Source: Candidatus Zixiibacteriota bacterium (lineage in GTDB: Bacteria; Zixibacteria; MSB-5A5; GN15; PGXB01). Taken from it: a DNA stretch of 64,000 nt. The translations under genes and the position numbers were made by a program. The DNA is taken from NCBI GenBank assembly GCA_016933955.1, contig JAFGTT010000009.1, positions 99,117 to 163,116 on the forward strand, in the 5' to 3' direction. The notes under the pieces are model-generated. The model had not been told where the DNA came from and made no database searches. It was given only the letters and a program-made list of their open reading frames with translations. Within the stretch, counting starts at the first letter, position 1, and each line of letters begins with the position of its first letter. This document shows, piece by piece, positions 1-8,985 of the stretch.

Positions 1-2
1 AC

Positions 3-1445
3 CAGGGCTCCTGCGGTTCCTGTTATGCTTTCGCCTCAATTGCCAATGTTGAATCCCGAATTTATATTGATGACACGGTCGCCTATGATCTTTCGGAAAA
101 TAACGCCAAGGAATGCAATTTCTACGATCGCAGTTGTGACGGCGGGAATTTTTATGATATGGCCTGTCTTTACTCCCAGAAAGGTACGGTGCTGGAATCA
201 TGCGATCCTTATTCGGCCTCCGATGTTTCCTGTAATACCGGTTGCGAATATGTTGCCACATTACTTGATTGGAATATAATTTGCGCCGGAACGGCCGCTT
301 CCACAGCAACATTAAAGGATATCATTTACAACTACGGCCCGGTTTATACCACTCTCTACGCCGGTAACGGCGACGCCTGGGGTAGTGACTATAATGTTTA
401 CGATGGCTCATACACCTTGTATTATGATGGAACCGAAGCCACCAACCATGCCGTTTTAATCGTCGGCTGGGACGATACCCTGACTCATGCGGGAGGAACC
501 GGCGGCTGGATTGTCAAAAACAGCTGGGGAACGGGCTGGGGTGGAACCTGCGGTTATGGAACCGAGGGCGGGTATTTTAAAATTGCCTACGGTTCGGCCG
601 GGATCGGTCAATATTCGTCATTCTGCAGTGACTGGCAGGAATATGATGAAACCGGGGAAATCCTCTACTATGATGAAGCCGGCTTCTCCAATTACTGGGG
701 ATATGGCAGTACTACCGGCTGGGGTATGTGTAAATTCCAGCCTGCGGCCGATTTCGATCTGGCCCGGGTGGAATTCTGGACGACCGATATCACCACCGAC
801 ATCGATATTTATGTATATGATTCCTACAATCCCGGGACACGGACCCTGAGTGATCTTCTCACCCAGAAGCTGAATGTCAGCTACGATTATGCCGGTTACC
901 ATTCAGTGGCTCTTGATTCGATTTTCGAAATCACATCTGGTAACGACTTCTATGTAGCCGTCAAAATCACCAACAGCAGTTTCAACTACCCCATTGTGGC
1001 CGATCAGGACGGTACCAATGAAACCGGGACGACCTTCTTGAGTTCCAACGGCAGTAATGGCTCCTGGACTGATATGGGGGTCAGTTATGGCGATGATATC
1101 GCTATTCGGGTTCGGACCGGAACGATTTTGGTGCTTGATGCCGACGATAACCAAAATCCGGTTCCGAATCATTGCGGCTTGGGGCAGAACCATCCCAATC
1201 CCTTCAACGCCGCCACGACGATCAGCTATTCGCTGGAAAACAGGTCAAAAGTGGAAATTTCGGTGTTCAATATCCTTGGTCAGAATATCCGAAACTTGGT
1301 CGATGAGGTTAAGGCGGCCGGGAATTACACGGTTATATGGGATGGTCGCGATGCCAGCGGCCGGGGTGTGGCCACCGGAATCTATTTCTACCAGCTTATC
1401 GCCGGAGATTATATTGAAACCCGGAAAATGATTCTCCTTAAATAA
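3..1445 (+). CDS. secreted C1 (papain-like) cysteine protease with sorting tail, 5' truncated
   Basis: The reading frame is open from base 3, so the gene starts before the window; 480 codons are visible. The first residues carry the papain active-site block QGSCGSCYAF (catalytic Cys is visible residue 7). The His is in ATNHAVLIVGW (about 149) and the Asn in VKNSWGTGWG (about 173), so the triad is complete. After the protease come about 190 residues rich in aromatic and Gly/Ser residues that resemble the lectin-like domain often following bacterial C1 peptidases. The last 85 residues are a YPNPFN-like sorting tail (here NHPNPFNAATT, then IYFYQLIAGD and a final KMILLK), as used by type IX-like secretion in FCB bacteria. 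The enzyme is therefore probably secreted or surface-bound and degrades extracellular protein. An internal ATG at 159 is not the start, because it would delete the catalytic Cys. Confidence 0.93.
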   Translation, partial: QGSCGSCYAFASIANVESRIYIDDTVAYDLSENNAKECNFYDRSCDGGNFYDMACLYSQKGTVLESCDPYSASDVSCNTGCEYVATLLDWNIICAGTAASTATLKDIIYNYGPVYTTLYAGNGDAWGSDYNVYDGSYTLYYDGTEATNHAVLIVGWDDTLTHAGGTGGWIVKNSWGTGWGGTCGYGTEGGYFKIAYGSAGIGQYSSFCSDWQEYDETGEILYYDEAGFSNYWGYGSTTGWGMCKFQPAADFDLARVEFWTTDITTDIDIYVYDSYNPGTRTLSDLLTQKLNVSYDYAGYHSVALDSIFEITSGNDFYVAVKITNSSFNYPIVADQDGTNETGTTFLSSNGSNGSWTDMGVSYGDDIAIRVRTGTILVLDADDNQNPVPNHCGLGQNHPNPFNAATTISYSLENRSKVEISVFNILGQNIRNLVDEVKAAGNYTVIWDGRDASGRGVATGIYFYQLIAGDYIETRKMILLK

Positions 1446-1467
1446 TCGCTTTTCGGGAATACTCTTT

Positions 1468-1500
1468 AAACCGGGCTGTAAATACGGCCCGGTTTTTTAT
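1468..1500 (+). terminator. intrinsic terminator of the C1 protease gene
   Basis: A 9-bp stem (AAACCGGGC at 1468-1476 with GCCCGGTTT at 1487-1495), a 10-base loop and a T-rich tail lie 23 bases after the stop codon. Confidence 0.85.
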
Positions 1501-1616
1501 TGTAATTGATCGGATCCGATTCCATTCACAACTGGCGGAAAAAACTTGCCACGCCTCCCGACGAATCATACCTTTTAACGGTGACCAATATTGAAGGCAT
1601 TACCAAATAACCAGAT

Positions 1617-3131
1617 ATGAGGCATCCTATGGCGGATATGTTTTCGGAAAATAGAACCATCACCCGACAGAAACGAACCCGGCCGGATAAAAATCTATTT
1701 CATCCGGATGATTCCTATATCAGAGACAATACCATCAAGCTGGATATTTCTTATATCCTCAATCCCGTTAATAACCATTCATTCATCACGCATGAAGAAC
1801 TCGACCGCATGGCTACGGAGGTGGTCAAGAAACACCAAATGTTAAAGGCGGGCGGAGGTGACTGCCGGGATGGCGATATCTCCATGCTCGGCTGGCAATC
1901 GCTTCCCGATGAAATTACGACAGCTCATCTCGATGAAATCGCCGCGGCGGTCAAGGAGCTTTCGGGTAAGGTCGATGTTTTCGTATCGCTCGGAATCGGC
2001 GGCTCGTATCTCGGCATCGAGGCCACTATCAAGTCCCTGACGCACACTTATTTCAATCAACTCACCCGGGAACAGCGCGGCGGCGCTCCGGAGGTATATT
2101 TCCTGGGACAGAACACCGATCCGGACTTTTTCCGCGACACATTCGACATGATAGCCGGTAAACGAATCGGTATCAATGTTATCTCCAAATCCGGCACCAC
2201 TACCGAAACGGCCATTGCCTTTCGGATTCTTCGCGAATACCTGGAAAAAAACGCGGGCGACAGAGCATCGGAGTATATCATTGCCACCACCGATGCCAAT
2301 AAGGGGGCGCTTCGAAAACTCACCGGGCAAAAGGATTACAAATCCTTTATCGTGCCTGACAACATCGGCGGACGGTTTTCGGTTTTAACCGATGTCGGTC
2401 TGGTGGGGTTGGCTATGGCCGGAATTAATATCTATGAATTCGTGGCCGGTTTCAGGAATATGAAATATCTGACCGACCATGATGATTTCTGGACCAATCC
2501 GGCTCTGGTTCATGCCGCGATTCGCCATCTGGCTCATCAAAAGGGTAAAAAAATCGAAGTGGTGGCGACCAATTCGGCCGCGATTTATCAGTTGACGCGC
2601 TGGATGGAGCAACTTTTCCCCGAAAGCGAGGGACATCGGGGATATGGCCTGTGGGTTTCACCTTCGATGTATTCTGAAAAACTGCATGCCAACGGACAGA
2701 TGGTGCAGGATGGGGAACGCAATATTATCGAGACATTTCTCAGGCTGTTAGAAAGTGATAATACCGTCGCCATTCCATCGGACCCCGACAATCTCGATGG
2801 TCTTAACTACCTGCCGGATAACAGGCGGGATATGAATTTTATCAACGGACTGGTTATTGATGGACCGGCCTATGCTCATTTTACCGGCGGGGTACCCAAT
2901 ATGACTCTAACCATCTCCCGCCGCAATGCGTTCAATATCGGCCAGTTTTATTACCTGATGGAACGTTCGGTGGCGCTGTCGGGTTACCTGGCGGGGCATA
3001 ATCCATTCATCCAGCCGGGAGTCGAAGCATACAAGAAGGCGATGTTTGCGCTGGCGGGAAAACCGGGGAATGAAAAAAGCGGTCAGAGCATCCGCGAGTC
3101 TATCGGTAATATGGATGAATTTATAATTTGA
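1617..3131 (+). CDS. pgi: glucose-6-phosphate isomerase
   Basis: Interconverts glucose-6-phosphate and fructose-6-phosphate in cytosolic glycolysis and gluconeogenesis. SIS-domain phosphosugar-binding blocks are visible: GIGGSYLG (about residue 126), SKSGTTTE (about 191), the family signature GGRFSVLTDVG (about 250) and the active-site stretch SEKLHANGQMVQDG (about 355). The 504-residue length is normal for a bacterial enzyme. Two in-frame starts are possible: ATG 1617 without a clear ribosome site, and ATG 1629, which has GAGG seven bases upstream and would remove four residues; I favour 1629 slightly but keep the longer frame. The gene stands alone between two terminators, so it is probably monocistronic. 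Confidence 0.95.
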   Translation: MRHPMADMFSENRTITRQKRTRPDKNLFHPDDSYIRDNTIKLDISYILNPVNNHSFITHEELDRMATEVVKKHQMLKAGGGDCRDGDISMLGWQSLPDEITTAHLDEIAAAVKELSGKVDVFVSLGIGGSYLGIEATIKSLTHTYFNQLTREQRGGAPEVYFLGQNTDPDFFRDTFDMIAGKRIGINVISKSGTTTETAIAFRILREYLEKNAGDRASEYIIATTDANKGALRKLTGQKDYKSFIVPDNIGGRFSVLTDVGLVGLAMAGINIYEFVAGFRNMKYLTDHDDFWTNPALVHAAIRHLAHQKGKKIEVVATNSAAIYQLTRWMEQLFPESEGHRGYGLWVSPSMYSEKLHANGQMVQDGERNIIETFLRLLESDNTVAIPSDPDNLDGLNYLPDNRRDMNFINGLVIDGPAYAHFTGGVPNMTLTISRRNAFNIGQFYYLMERSVALSGYLAGHNPFIQPGVEAYKKAMFALAGKPGNEKSGQSIRESIGNMDEFII

Positions 3132-3158
3132 GTCATTGTGTCTAATACAATATAACAG

Positions 3159-3191
3159 AAAAACGGCGGGATATTAAGCCCGCCGTTTTTT
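3159..3191. terminator. bidirectional terminator between convergent pgi and mmdB
   Basis: A perfect 12-bp inverted repeat (3159-3170 with 3179-3190, AAAAACGGCGGG and its complement) has an A-run on one side and a T-run on the other, so it can end transcription from both directions between the convergent genes. Confidence 0.9.
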
Positions 3192-3212
3192 GTTTTATCG
3201 GTTTTTGTAGAT

Positions 3213-4355
3213 TTATTTGAAAGTCGCCAGCAGAATTCCGGCGGCTACTGCCGAGCCGATCACACCGGCAACATTGGGCGCCATGGCATGCATAATCAGG
3301 AAATTACTTGGATCTTCCTTGGCTCCCACCATCTGGCACACCCGGGCCGAGTCGGGAACTGCGGAAACTCCGGCGGCGCCGATAATAGGATTGATTTTAT
3401 TTTTCATAAACAGGTTCATCAACTTGGCAAAGGCGACTCCGGCCGCGGTGGCAATACAGAACGAACCGGCCCCTAACCCGAAAATCTTGATCGAATCGGG
3501 CGTCAGAAACCGGCTGGCATCGGTCGAGGCTCCCACGGTCAGGCCGAGCAGAATCGTTATAATATCGATAAAAGCGGTCCGGGCGGTGGCCGCCAGACGT
3601 TCGGTCACCATGCTTTCTTTCAGCAGGTTGCCGAAAAAGAGAAAACCGAGCAGATTAATCGACCCTGGAGCGATAAAGCCGGTGATAAGAAAAGCGAGGA
3701 TCGGAAAGATAATCCGGAGTTTTTTGCTGACCGGCCGGTTTGGTTTCATTCTGATCAGGCGCTCTTTCTTCGTTGTCAGCAATTTGATAATCGGTGGTTG
3801 TATGACCGGCACCAGCGCCATATACGAATAAGCCGAAACGGCAATAGCACCCAACAGTTGCGGGGCCATTTTCGATGAAAGAAAGATCGCTGTCGGGCCA
3901 TCGGCACCGCCGATAATTCCGATCGAGGCGGCATCGGTATAGCTGAAACCGAGCATAATAGCGCCGATAAAAGTGATAAAAATACCAGTCTGGGCGGCGG
4001 CCCCGAGAAGAATCAGTCTCGGGCTGGAAAGCATGCACGAAAAATCGGTCATGGCCCCAATTCCGAGAAAGATCAGGGGCGGATACCAGCCCTGGGTTAC
4101 GCCTTTATAGAGAATCGACATAACACTGGCCTGCCCTCCGCCGGAACCATCCTCATAAATACCGATCCCGAGCCCGGACGCCAGCGGGATATTTCCAACC
4201 AGCATCCCGAATCCGATCGGCACCAAAAGCAACGGCTCATAGTCTTTGGCCACACCCAGGTAGATAAAAATGCAGCCGACAGCCAGCATGCAGAAATTGC
4301 CCCAGGTAAAATTGGCAAAGGCGCCGGTTTTTAAAAATTCGATTATTATATCCAT
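3213..4355 (-). CDS. mmdB: Na+-transporting carboxylic acid decarboxylase, beta subunit
   Basis: Integral membrane subunit that decarboxylates carboxybiotin and couples this to Na+ export. The 380-residue protein is strongly hydrophobic with about ten membrane segments. It carries the family hallmark GGADGPTAIF; Asp152 there corresponds to the essential Na+-binding Asp203 of Klebsiella oxaloacetate decarboxylase. QPPIIKLLTTKKER, also typical of the family, follows. It is the last gene of the operon: 25 bases separate it from the biotin carrier gene. The carboxyltransferase at the head of the operon is of the methylmalonyl/propionyl-CoA type, which points to methylmalonyl-CoA decarboxylase rather than oxaloacetate or glutaconyl-CoA decarboxylase; the substrate is an inference. 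Confidence 0.93.
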   Translation of the reverse strand: MDIIIEFLKTGAFANFTWGNFCMLAVGCIFIYLGVAKDYEPLLLVPIGFGMLVGNIPLASGLGIGIYEDGSGGGQASVMSILYKGVTQGWYPPLIFLGIGAMTDFSCMLSSPRLILLGAAAQTGIFITFIGAIMLGFSYTDAASIGIIGGADGPTAIFLSSKMAPQLLGAIAVSAYSYMALVPVIQPPIIKLLTTKKERLIRMKPNRPVSKKLRIIFPILAFLITGFIAPGSINLLGFLFFGNLLKESMVTERLAATARTAFIDIITILLGLTVGASTDASRFLTPDSIKIFGLGAGSFCIATAAGVAFAKLMNLFMKNKINPIIGAAGVSAVPDSARVCQMVGAKEDPSNFLIMHAMAPNVAGVIGSAVAAGILLATFK

Positions 4356-4380
4356 CAGTTGCTCCCGGTTTTAAAGCCCG

Positions 4381-4773
4381 CTATTCCAGATCGACCAGGG
4401 TCTGACCTTCGCGAACCGTATCACCGACCGCAATGGGAACAGCCTTAACCTTACCGGCAGTCGGGGCGGCAATCGATGTTTTCATCTTCATGGCCTCAAT
4501 AATCAGCAAAATCTGCCCGTTGGTAACATTATCGCCGGGTTTGCACTTGATTTCGATTATGGTTCCAGCGATGGGCGAGGTAACCGCACCGCCATTGCCG
4601 GTCGGAGTTGAAGCTGACGGGATCGGAGCCGCCGGAGCCGGTGATGCCGAATTGGCCGAAGGTTTCTGGGCTTTCGGCCTGGGAGCCGCGGCCGCCGGGA
4701 ATCCTTCACCGGCGTCAAGGACCTCGACATCGACCTCGTACGCAACACCATGGACTGTTATCTTGAGTTTCAT
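4381..4773 (-). CDS. mmdC: biotin carrier protein of Na+-pumping decarboxylase
   Basis: Small carrier that shuttles the carboxyl group between the carboxyltransferase and the membrane beta subunit. The C-terminal 70 residues form a biotinyl domain with the site EAMKM; Lys96 would be biotinylated. An N-terminal folded stretch of about 25 residues is joined to it by an Ala/Pro-rich flexible linker (residues 26-60), as in the gamma/C subunits of Veillonella and Propionigenium. At 130 residues the length fits. It lies 45 bases after the oadG-like gene and 25 bases before the beta subunit on the same strand. Confidence 0.93.
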   Translation of the reverse strand: MKLKITVHGVAYEVDVEVLDAGEGFPAAAAPRPKAQKPSANSASPAPAAPIPSASTPTGNGGAVTSPIAGTIIEIKCKPGDNVTNGQILLIIEAMKMKTSIAAPTAGKVKAVPIAVGDTVREGQTLVDLE

Positions 4774-4818
4774 TTTATATATCCTTACTTATTTATCATA
4801 ATTTTCATTGATTTATCA

Positions 4819-5169
4819 TTATCTCTTTTTGGGAACGACATGCGAACCGTGCAGGATCGCCCGCCCCTGCACTGACCAGGGGCTTTTCGCCCCGCCGTAC
4901 GGCATCAATCTTCTCACGCTTCTGATATGATAACGCCCCTGGAACATGGTCCCAACCGCGGCGCTTATCAGAACCAGCGTTATGGTGTCGATATTCTGGG
5001 GTTTCGAGACGGCATCCCGTTTGCTTTTTTCTTCGCCTTTTTGCCAGCGATCATCGAGTCGCCTGATTAACGAAATCGCCACCGCTATCAATGCCAGCGA
5101 GACAAAGACAATGGTAATGCCGATGACGGCGAATTTAAGACTGAATCCCATTACTTCCGAAAACATCAC
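4819..5169 (-). CDS. OadG-family small membrane subunit of Na+-pumping decarboxylase
   Basis: Small anchoring subunit of the decarboxylase (delta in methylmalonyl-CoA, gamma in oxaloacetate decarboxylase). One N-terminal transmembrane helix (residues 9-34) is followed by a charged linker and a soluble tail. Unlike the shortest OadG proteins, the C-terminus ends in WSVQGRAILHGSHVVPKKR, a motif shared by many fused OadG proteins. It starts 11 bases after the carboxyltransferase gene, so the two are almost certainly translated from one message. The assignment rests on the helix, tail motif and operon position. Confidence 0.87.
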   Translation of the reverse strand: MMFSEVMGFSLKFAVIGITIVFVSLALIAVAISLIRRLDDRWQKGEEKSKRDAVSKPQNIDTITLVLISAAVGTMFQGRYHIRSVRRLMPYGGAKSPWSVQGRAILHGSHVVPKKR

Positions 5170-5180
5170 ATCACCTGCCC

Positions 5181-6731
5181 TTACAGCGGAATCAAGCCGT
5201 GTTTTTTTTGAGGCCGCAGTTCCCGTTTGGCTTTGAGAACCTCGAGGGTGGCGGCCAGATACGGGCGCGTCTCGGCCGGTTCCAGGATTTCATCGACGAG
5301 ACCCCGCGAGGCCGCGAAATATGGATTGGCGAAAGTATTTTTGTACTCATCCAGCAGTTTCCGTCGCTCTTCTTCGGGATTTTTGGAACCGCCGATTTCC
5401 TTCCGGTAGAGAACGTTCACCGCCCCCTCGGCGCCCATCACGGCAATCTCGGCCGAGGGCCAAGCCACCAGGGTATCGGCTCCCATACTCTTGGAACACA
5501 TGGCCAGGAAGGCTCCGCCGTACGCCTTGCGGACGACCAAGGTCAATTTGGGAACCGTGGCGGCGGCATAGGCAAAAAGCATCTTGGCGCCGTGACGGAT
5601 AATACCGCCGTACTCCTGCTGGACACCCGGCATGAAACCCGGAACATCGACAAAAGTGACGACCGGAATATTGAAAGCGTTGCAAAAACGGATAAAGCGC
5701 GAGGCCTTGTCCGAGGAGTCGATATCCAGCACTCCGGCTTTATGCATCGGCTGGTTGGCGATTACTCCGATGGTGTACCCAGTTAACCGGCCAAACCCGA
5801 CAATAATATTGGGGGCATAATGTTCCTGGACCTCCATAAAATCGCCATTATCCACAATTCGTTTGATGACTTCGTGCATATCGTACGGTTCCGAAGGATC
5901 ATCGGGGACAATATCGTTCAGCTCCTCGTCGGGAGCCAGTTCAGTATCATGCAGTTCGGGGACAAACGGGGGATCCTCGGTATTATTGCTCGGCAGAAAG
6001 GATAACAGCCTCCGGGTGATGTTGATCGCGTCCTCATCGTTCTCGGCGATAAAATGTACCACCCCGGAATAATGCGCATGGCTTTCCACTCCGCCCAGTT
6101 GCTCGGCGGTAATATCCTCGCCGGTCACCTGTTTGATCACCAGCGGCCCGGTGATATACAGCTGGCCCTCATGGCGCACCTGGATAATAAAATCGGTCAG
6201 GGCGGGGGAGTACGCCGCTCCCCCGGCGCACGGTCCGGCAATGATACTGATCTGGGGAACAACACCGGAGAGAAGCACATTGCGGTAGAAAATATGGCCG
6301 TAGCCCGAAAGCGAATCGACCCCTTCCTGAATCCGCGCTCCGCCGCTGTCGTTAATCATGACAAAAGGATCGCCGGTTTTCAGAGCGGCATCCATAGCCT
6401 CATGGATTTTTCTGCCCGTTGCTTCGCCGACCGAGCCACCGGCCACTGTGAAATCCTGGCTGGCGGCGTACACCGGACGTCCATCGACAATACCATGACC
6501 CGTCACGACACCTTCACCGGGGAATTCTTTATCGGCCATATCAAAATGCGTACAGCGATGTTTGACATGCAAAAGTGATTCCCGGAAGGTTCCTTCCTCG
6601 AAAAGAAGTTCCAGCCGCTCCCGGGCAGTCAGCTTACCCAGTTCATGCTGTTTTTCGATCCGTTCGGGACCGCCTCCCTGCATCAATCTGGCTCGCCGTT
6701 TTCTGAGTTGCTCTATTTTTGATTCACCCAT
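5181..6731 (-). CDS. mmdA: methylmalonyl-CoA decarboxylase alpha subunit / acyl-CoA carboxyltransferase
   Basis: Cytosolic carboxyltransferase that moves CO2 from the acyl-CoA to carrier-bound biotin. The 516-residue protein has the two crotonase-like halves of the propionyl-CoA carboxylase beta / MmdA family. Visible blocks are KLTARERLELLFEEGTF, the oxyanion-hole glycines in DFTVAGGSVGE and GPCAGGAAYSPALTDF, the C-terminal DVPGFMPG and AYGGAFLAM. It is the first gene of a minus-strand operon mmdA - oadG-like - biotin carrier - beta subunit, the same order as Veillonella mmdADCB without mmdE. No biotin carboxylase gene is present here, which argues for a Na+-exporting decarboxylase rather than an ATP-driven carboxylase. 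Confidence 0.93.
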   Translation of the reverse strand: MGESKIEQLRKRRARLMQGGGPERIEKQHELGKLTARERLELLFEEGTFRESLLHVKHRCTHFDMADKEFPGEGVVTGHGIVDGRPVYAASQDFTVAGGSVGEATGRKIHEAMDAALKTGDPFVMINDSGGARIQEGVDSLSGYGHIFYRNVLLSGVVPQISIIAGPCAGGAAYSPALTDFIIQVRHEGQLYITGPLVIKQVTGEDITAEQLGGVESHAHYSGVVHFIAENDEDAINITRRLLSFLPSNNTEDPPFVPELHDTELAPDEELNDIVPDDPSEPYDMHEVIKRIVDNGDFMEVQEHYAPNIIVGFGRLTGYTIGVIANQPMHKAGVLDIDSSDKASRFIRFCNAFNIPVVTFVDVPGFMPGVQQEYGGIIRHGAKMLFAYAAATVPKLTLVVRKAYGGAFLAMCSKSMGADTLVAWPSAEIAVMGAEGAVNVLYRKEIGGSKNPEEERRKLLDEYKNTFANPYFAASRGLVDEILEPAETRPYLAATLEVLKAKRELRPQKKHGLIPL

Positions 6732-7319
6732 CTTAACATACCAAAATTCAAAAAGTTAACGTTTATGTCCCCGGCATTTTAGCCTGTTCTTTTAAAAAAT
6801 CAAGGGTTACTTTCGATTAAGCCCCAAATTTTATAGTTTTCTTGGTCCAGTTTTCCCCCCTGTTATTTCGGCGTTTTATTCAATCAGGCCCACAGAGCCT
6901 GATCACAAATCTGAAGAGTGTTCTCCTGATTCTATAATCGATTGGCTGACAACAACTATTGGTATGAGGGGGGTATCCGAAGACGTCGTGATTTAGCGTA
7001 AAAAATAAACCAAACCTGACTATCATGATGATTGGAAATAATTTCATGGTATTATTCGGTATTATTTCCATAACCATGCTTGTCTTTTGGCGGAGATTAT
7101 CTCTAATACCCTTGTCACCAAACATTTTTTTATTTATTTTTCCTATCGAGATAATCAATGATGGGAAAATAATACCGGGACCTTTGTTAAAACATATAAA
7201 ATATGTTAATTCCGGCATAGTAATTCCATCTAAAATTAATTATAGGAAATAATCAATTAAACAGGAAGGAAATCTGTAACGGAAAACTTAGGCAAGTATT
7301 TTACCGGAGAGGAAAAACC
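6732..7319. other. 588-base intergenic region without a convincing gene
   Basis: This A+T-rich region separates the divergent mmdA operon and the gene at 7320 and should hold both promoters. A 7-bp hairpin (ATCAGGC 6883-6889 with GCCTGAT 6897-6903) is visible. Two short opposite frames (6880-7218 minus, 7025-7252 plus) overlap each other, lack ribosome sites and have no recognisable composition, so I do not call them. Confidence 0.6.
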
Positions 7320-7814
7320 ATGAAAAGATTAATATTGTTATCAACCTTGTTCTGTCTCGCGATATTGACGGCGTTGCCGGTCTATGCCGGTGACAATGAT
7401 GGCGCTCCGCCCAAGAGTTTTGGCCCGCGGCTTGGTTACAGCGTCAATCCCGATCAATTCGTAATCGGTTTCCAGGCCGAACTCGGCCCGGTTGTAGAAT
7501 CGGCCCGGATGGCGCCCAGTTTCGATCTTGGATTCGGCGATGATATCACCACTTTTACTCTGAATGGCGATATCCGCCTGACAATTTTGAAACCGCCTAA
7601 ATCAAACACCGCTTTCTATGTAGCCCTGGGGCCAACGTTATTATTCTGGGATTACAAGGGTGGAGACTCTGATCTGGAAATCGGATTGACGGCTACGGCA
7701 GGAATAAAATTCCCGATGGGTCAATCGGCGTTTTACAATCTTGAGGGCCGGTTCGGCATTGGCGATGTTCCTGATTTCCGGATTATGGCGGGTATTCTAT
7801 TCGGCGGCAGATAA
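7320..7814 (+). CDS. small outer-membrane beta-barrel-like protein
   Basis: Unrecognised exported protein of 164 residues. A clear Sec signal peptide (residues 1-23, ending ALPVYA) precedes a mature chain of alternating polar and hydrophobic strands, such as TFTLNGDIRLTIL, AFYVALGPTLLFW, LTATAGIKFPM and FRIMAGILFGGR. This is the pattern of a compact eight-strand outer-membrane barrel, and the C-terminal strand carries the usual aromatic and Gly residues. GGAGAGG lies just upstream of the ATG. The gene is monocistronic and followed by a strong terminator. The fold is inferred from strand pattern only. Confidence 0.75.
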   Translation: MKRLILLSTLFCLAILTALPVYAGDNDGAPPKSFGPRLGYSVNPDQFVIGFQAELGPVVESARMAPSFDLGFGDDITTFTLNGDIRLTILKPPKSNTAFYVALGPTLLFWDYKGGDSDLEIGLTATAGIKFPMGQSAFYNLEGRFGIGDVPDFRIMAGILFGGR

Positions 7815-7865
7815 TCACAGAGCTGTCTGCGGCAACAGCCAACCGGGCGGGAAATATTAGGTTAC

Positions 7866-7901
7866 GGGGATGTGCCTGAAATCAGGCGAATCCCCTTTTT
7901 T
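7866..7901 (+). terminator. intrinsic terminator after the beta-barrel gene
   Basis: GGGGAT (7866-7871) pairs with ATCCCC (7890-7895), the inner GCCTGA/TCAGGC arms extend the stem, and a run of six T follows. Confidence 0.85.
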
Positions 7902-8049
7902 ATCGATTGTTAAAAATTCGCACAGGCGGATTATTTCCGTCCTGATTTTCAACAACTTATCGGAAAATAAAAAAAAATTTACAGATTGTCCTTATGGCGT
8001 CCGATTTACCGACTGGCGATTGTAAAACGATTTTCGATAAGGGGCAGAA

Positions 8050-8487
8050 ATGATAGTTGCTGACGAAGAAAAACAACAAACCATCAGGCGCAGTGCCTCG
8101 CAGGCGTTGCTGGTCTATGATCTGCAGACCGAACTGCCTCTCGGGCAGATTCTCGACATGTCGGCCAGGGGTATGAAAATCATGACCGAAATCCCCATAA
8201 CGGTTTACCGGATGTACTATTGCCGGATGCCACTCGAGAAAAAAATCAACGGCAAAAGAGAGGTGTTTTTCGATGCTGAGTGCCGCTGGTGCAGGAAAAA
8301 CGAGGAAACCAGCTGGTTCAACGCCGGGTTCAAACTTCGTTACCCGACCAATGCCGATGCCGAAATTGTCCGGGAACTGGTCCGTTCCTGGATGATCGAC
8401 CGGGTTGAGAAATTCAATCCTCATTCGGCGCCGGTCCGCCGGAAAGGCCGACTCCTGCATAAGATCATGGCTGTCAATGTCTGGTAA
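8050..8487 (+). CDS. PilZ-like domain protein
   Basis: A 145-residue cytosolic protein whose N-terminal half matches the PilZ fold. An IRRSASQ stretch stands where the RxxxR c-di-GMP-binding motif is expected, and 18 residues later comes DMSARGMKI, which fits (D/N)xSxxG. The second Arg of RxxxR is not in register, so c-di-GMP binding may be weak or lost. The strand pattern after it (RMYYCRMPLEKK, EVFFDAECRWCRK, WFNAGFKLRY) is normal for PilZ. The window also encodes a GGDEF cyclase and an HD-GYP protein, so c-di-GMP signalling is likely present in the cell. It is monocistronic. Confidence 0.75.
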   Translation: MIVADEEKQQTIRRSASQALLVYDLQTELPLGQILDMSARGMKIMTEIPITVYRMYYCRMPLEKKINGKREVFFDAECRWCRKNEETSWFNAGFKLRYPTNADAEIVRELVRSWMIDRVEKFNPHSAPVRRKGRLLHKIMAVNVW

Positions 8488-8494
8488 GAATCTT

Positions 8495-8534
8495 TTCCGG
8501 GTTCCGGTAATCAGAGTTATTCCGGAACCCGGAA
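8495..8534 (+). terminator. hairpin after the PilZ gene
   Basis: A perfect 13-bp inverted repeat (TTCCGGGTTCCGG at 8495-8507 with its complement at 8522-8534) starts 7 bases after the stop. There is only a weak T-rich tail, so it may act as terminator or as an mRNA 3' stabiliser. Confidence 0.6.
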
Positions 8535-8681
8535 TTAACATTTTCTATTATTTAAAAATCTATTATCCTTGGCAGTAATTCCGTGCCGGAGAAATTTTTT
8601 GATGAAACCGACCGGCCAGCATATTTTTTATATAGCCTGGAATATTTACTACCTTTTTAATTCTAATCGGTGGAGAGGGAT

Positions 8682-8837
8682 ATGTTTAAAACAGTTGTTG
8701 TGGTATTAGTCTTTTTGTTACTGCAAGCCTCAGCGGCGTTATCCCATAACCTTGGCTTGATCAGTATTAAGGGCATTGAGCAATCGGCATCGGTCAATAA
8801 AATAATCAGCCATGCTTCCGGATGGCATGAAAATTGA
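8682..8837 (+). CDS. 51-residue exported peptide, possibly a frameshifted gene
   Basis: A short frame with GGAGAGGGA five bases upstream of ATG 8682 encodes a hydrophobic signal peptide (MFKTVVVVLVFLLLQASAA), then about 30 residues ending at TGA 8835. No family is recognised. A second open frame, +1 relative to it, begins at ATG 8812 inside the gene and runs to TAA at 8928; it reads MLPDGMKIDIGYGPMRYG and looks protein-like. One inserted or deleted base near 8810 would join them into an exported protein of about 80 residues. Intact peptide, overlapping gene pair and decayed gene all remain possible. Confidence 0.5.
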   Translation: MFKTVVVVLVFLLLQASAALSHNLGLISIKGIEQSASVNKIISHASGWHEN

Positions 8838-8985
8838 TATCGGTTACGGCCCGATGAGATATGGCAAATGTGCCTCTCACTCTCCCAAAAATAACATAAA
8901 TATTGTCATGATGCCTTTAATTGATTAATCTGGTTTTTCATCTGATTCGCTAAAACTCGCATTTGTTAAAAGTTATGAGGCGGAC

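Noticed and set aside
4381..6731. Acyl-CoA carboxylase (biosynthetic) interpretation of the mmd operon
   Set aside because: A membrane beta subunit and OadG-like subunit are present while biotin carboxylase is absent, which fits a decarboxylase pump.
6880..7252. Two overlapping opposite frames in the intergenic region before 7320
   Set aside because: No ribosome site, odd composition, and neither resembles a protein family.
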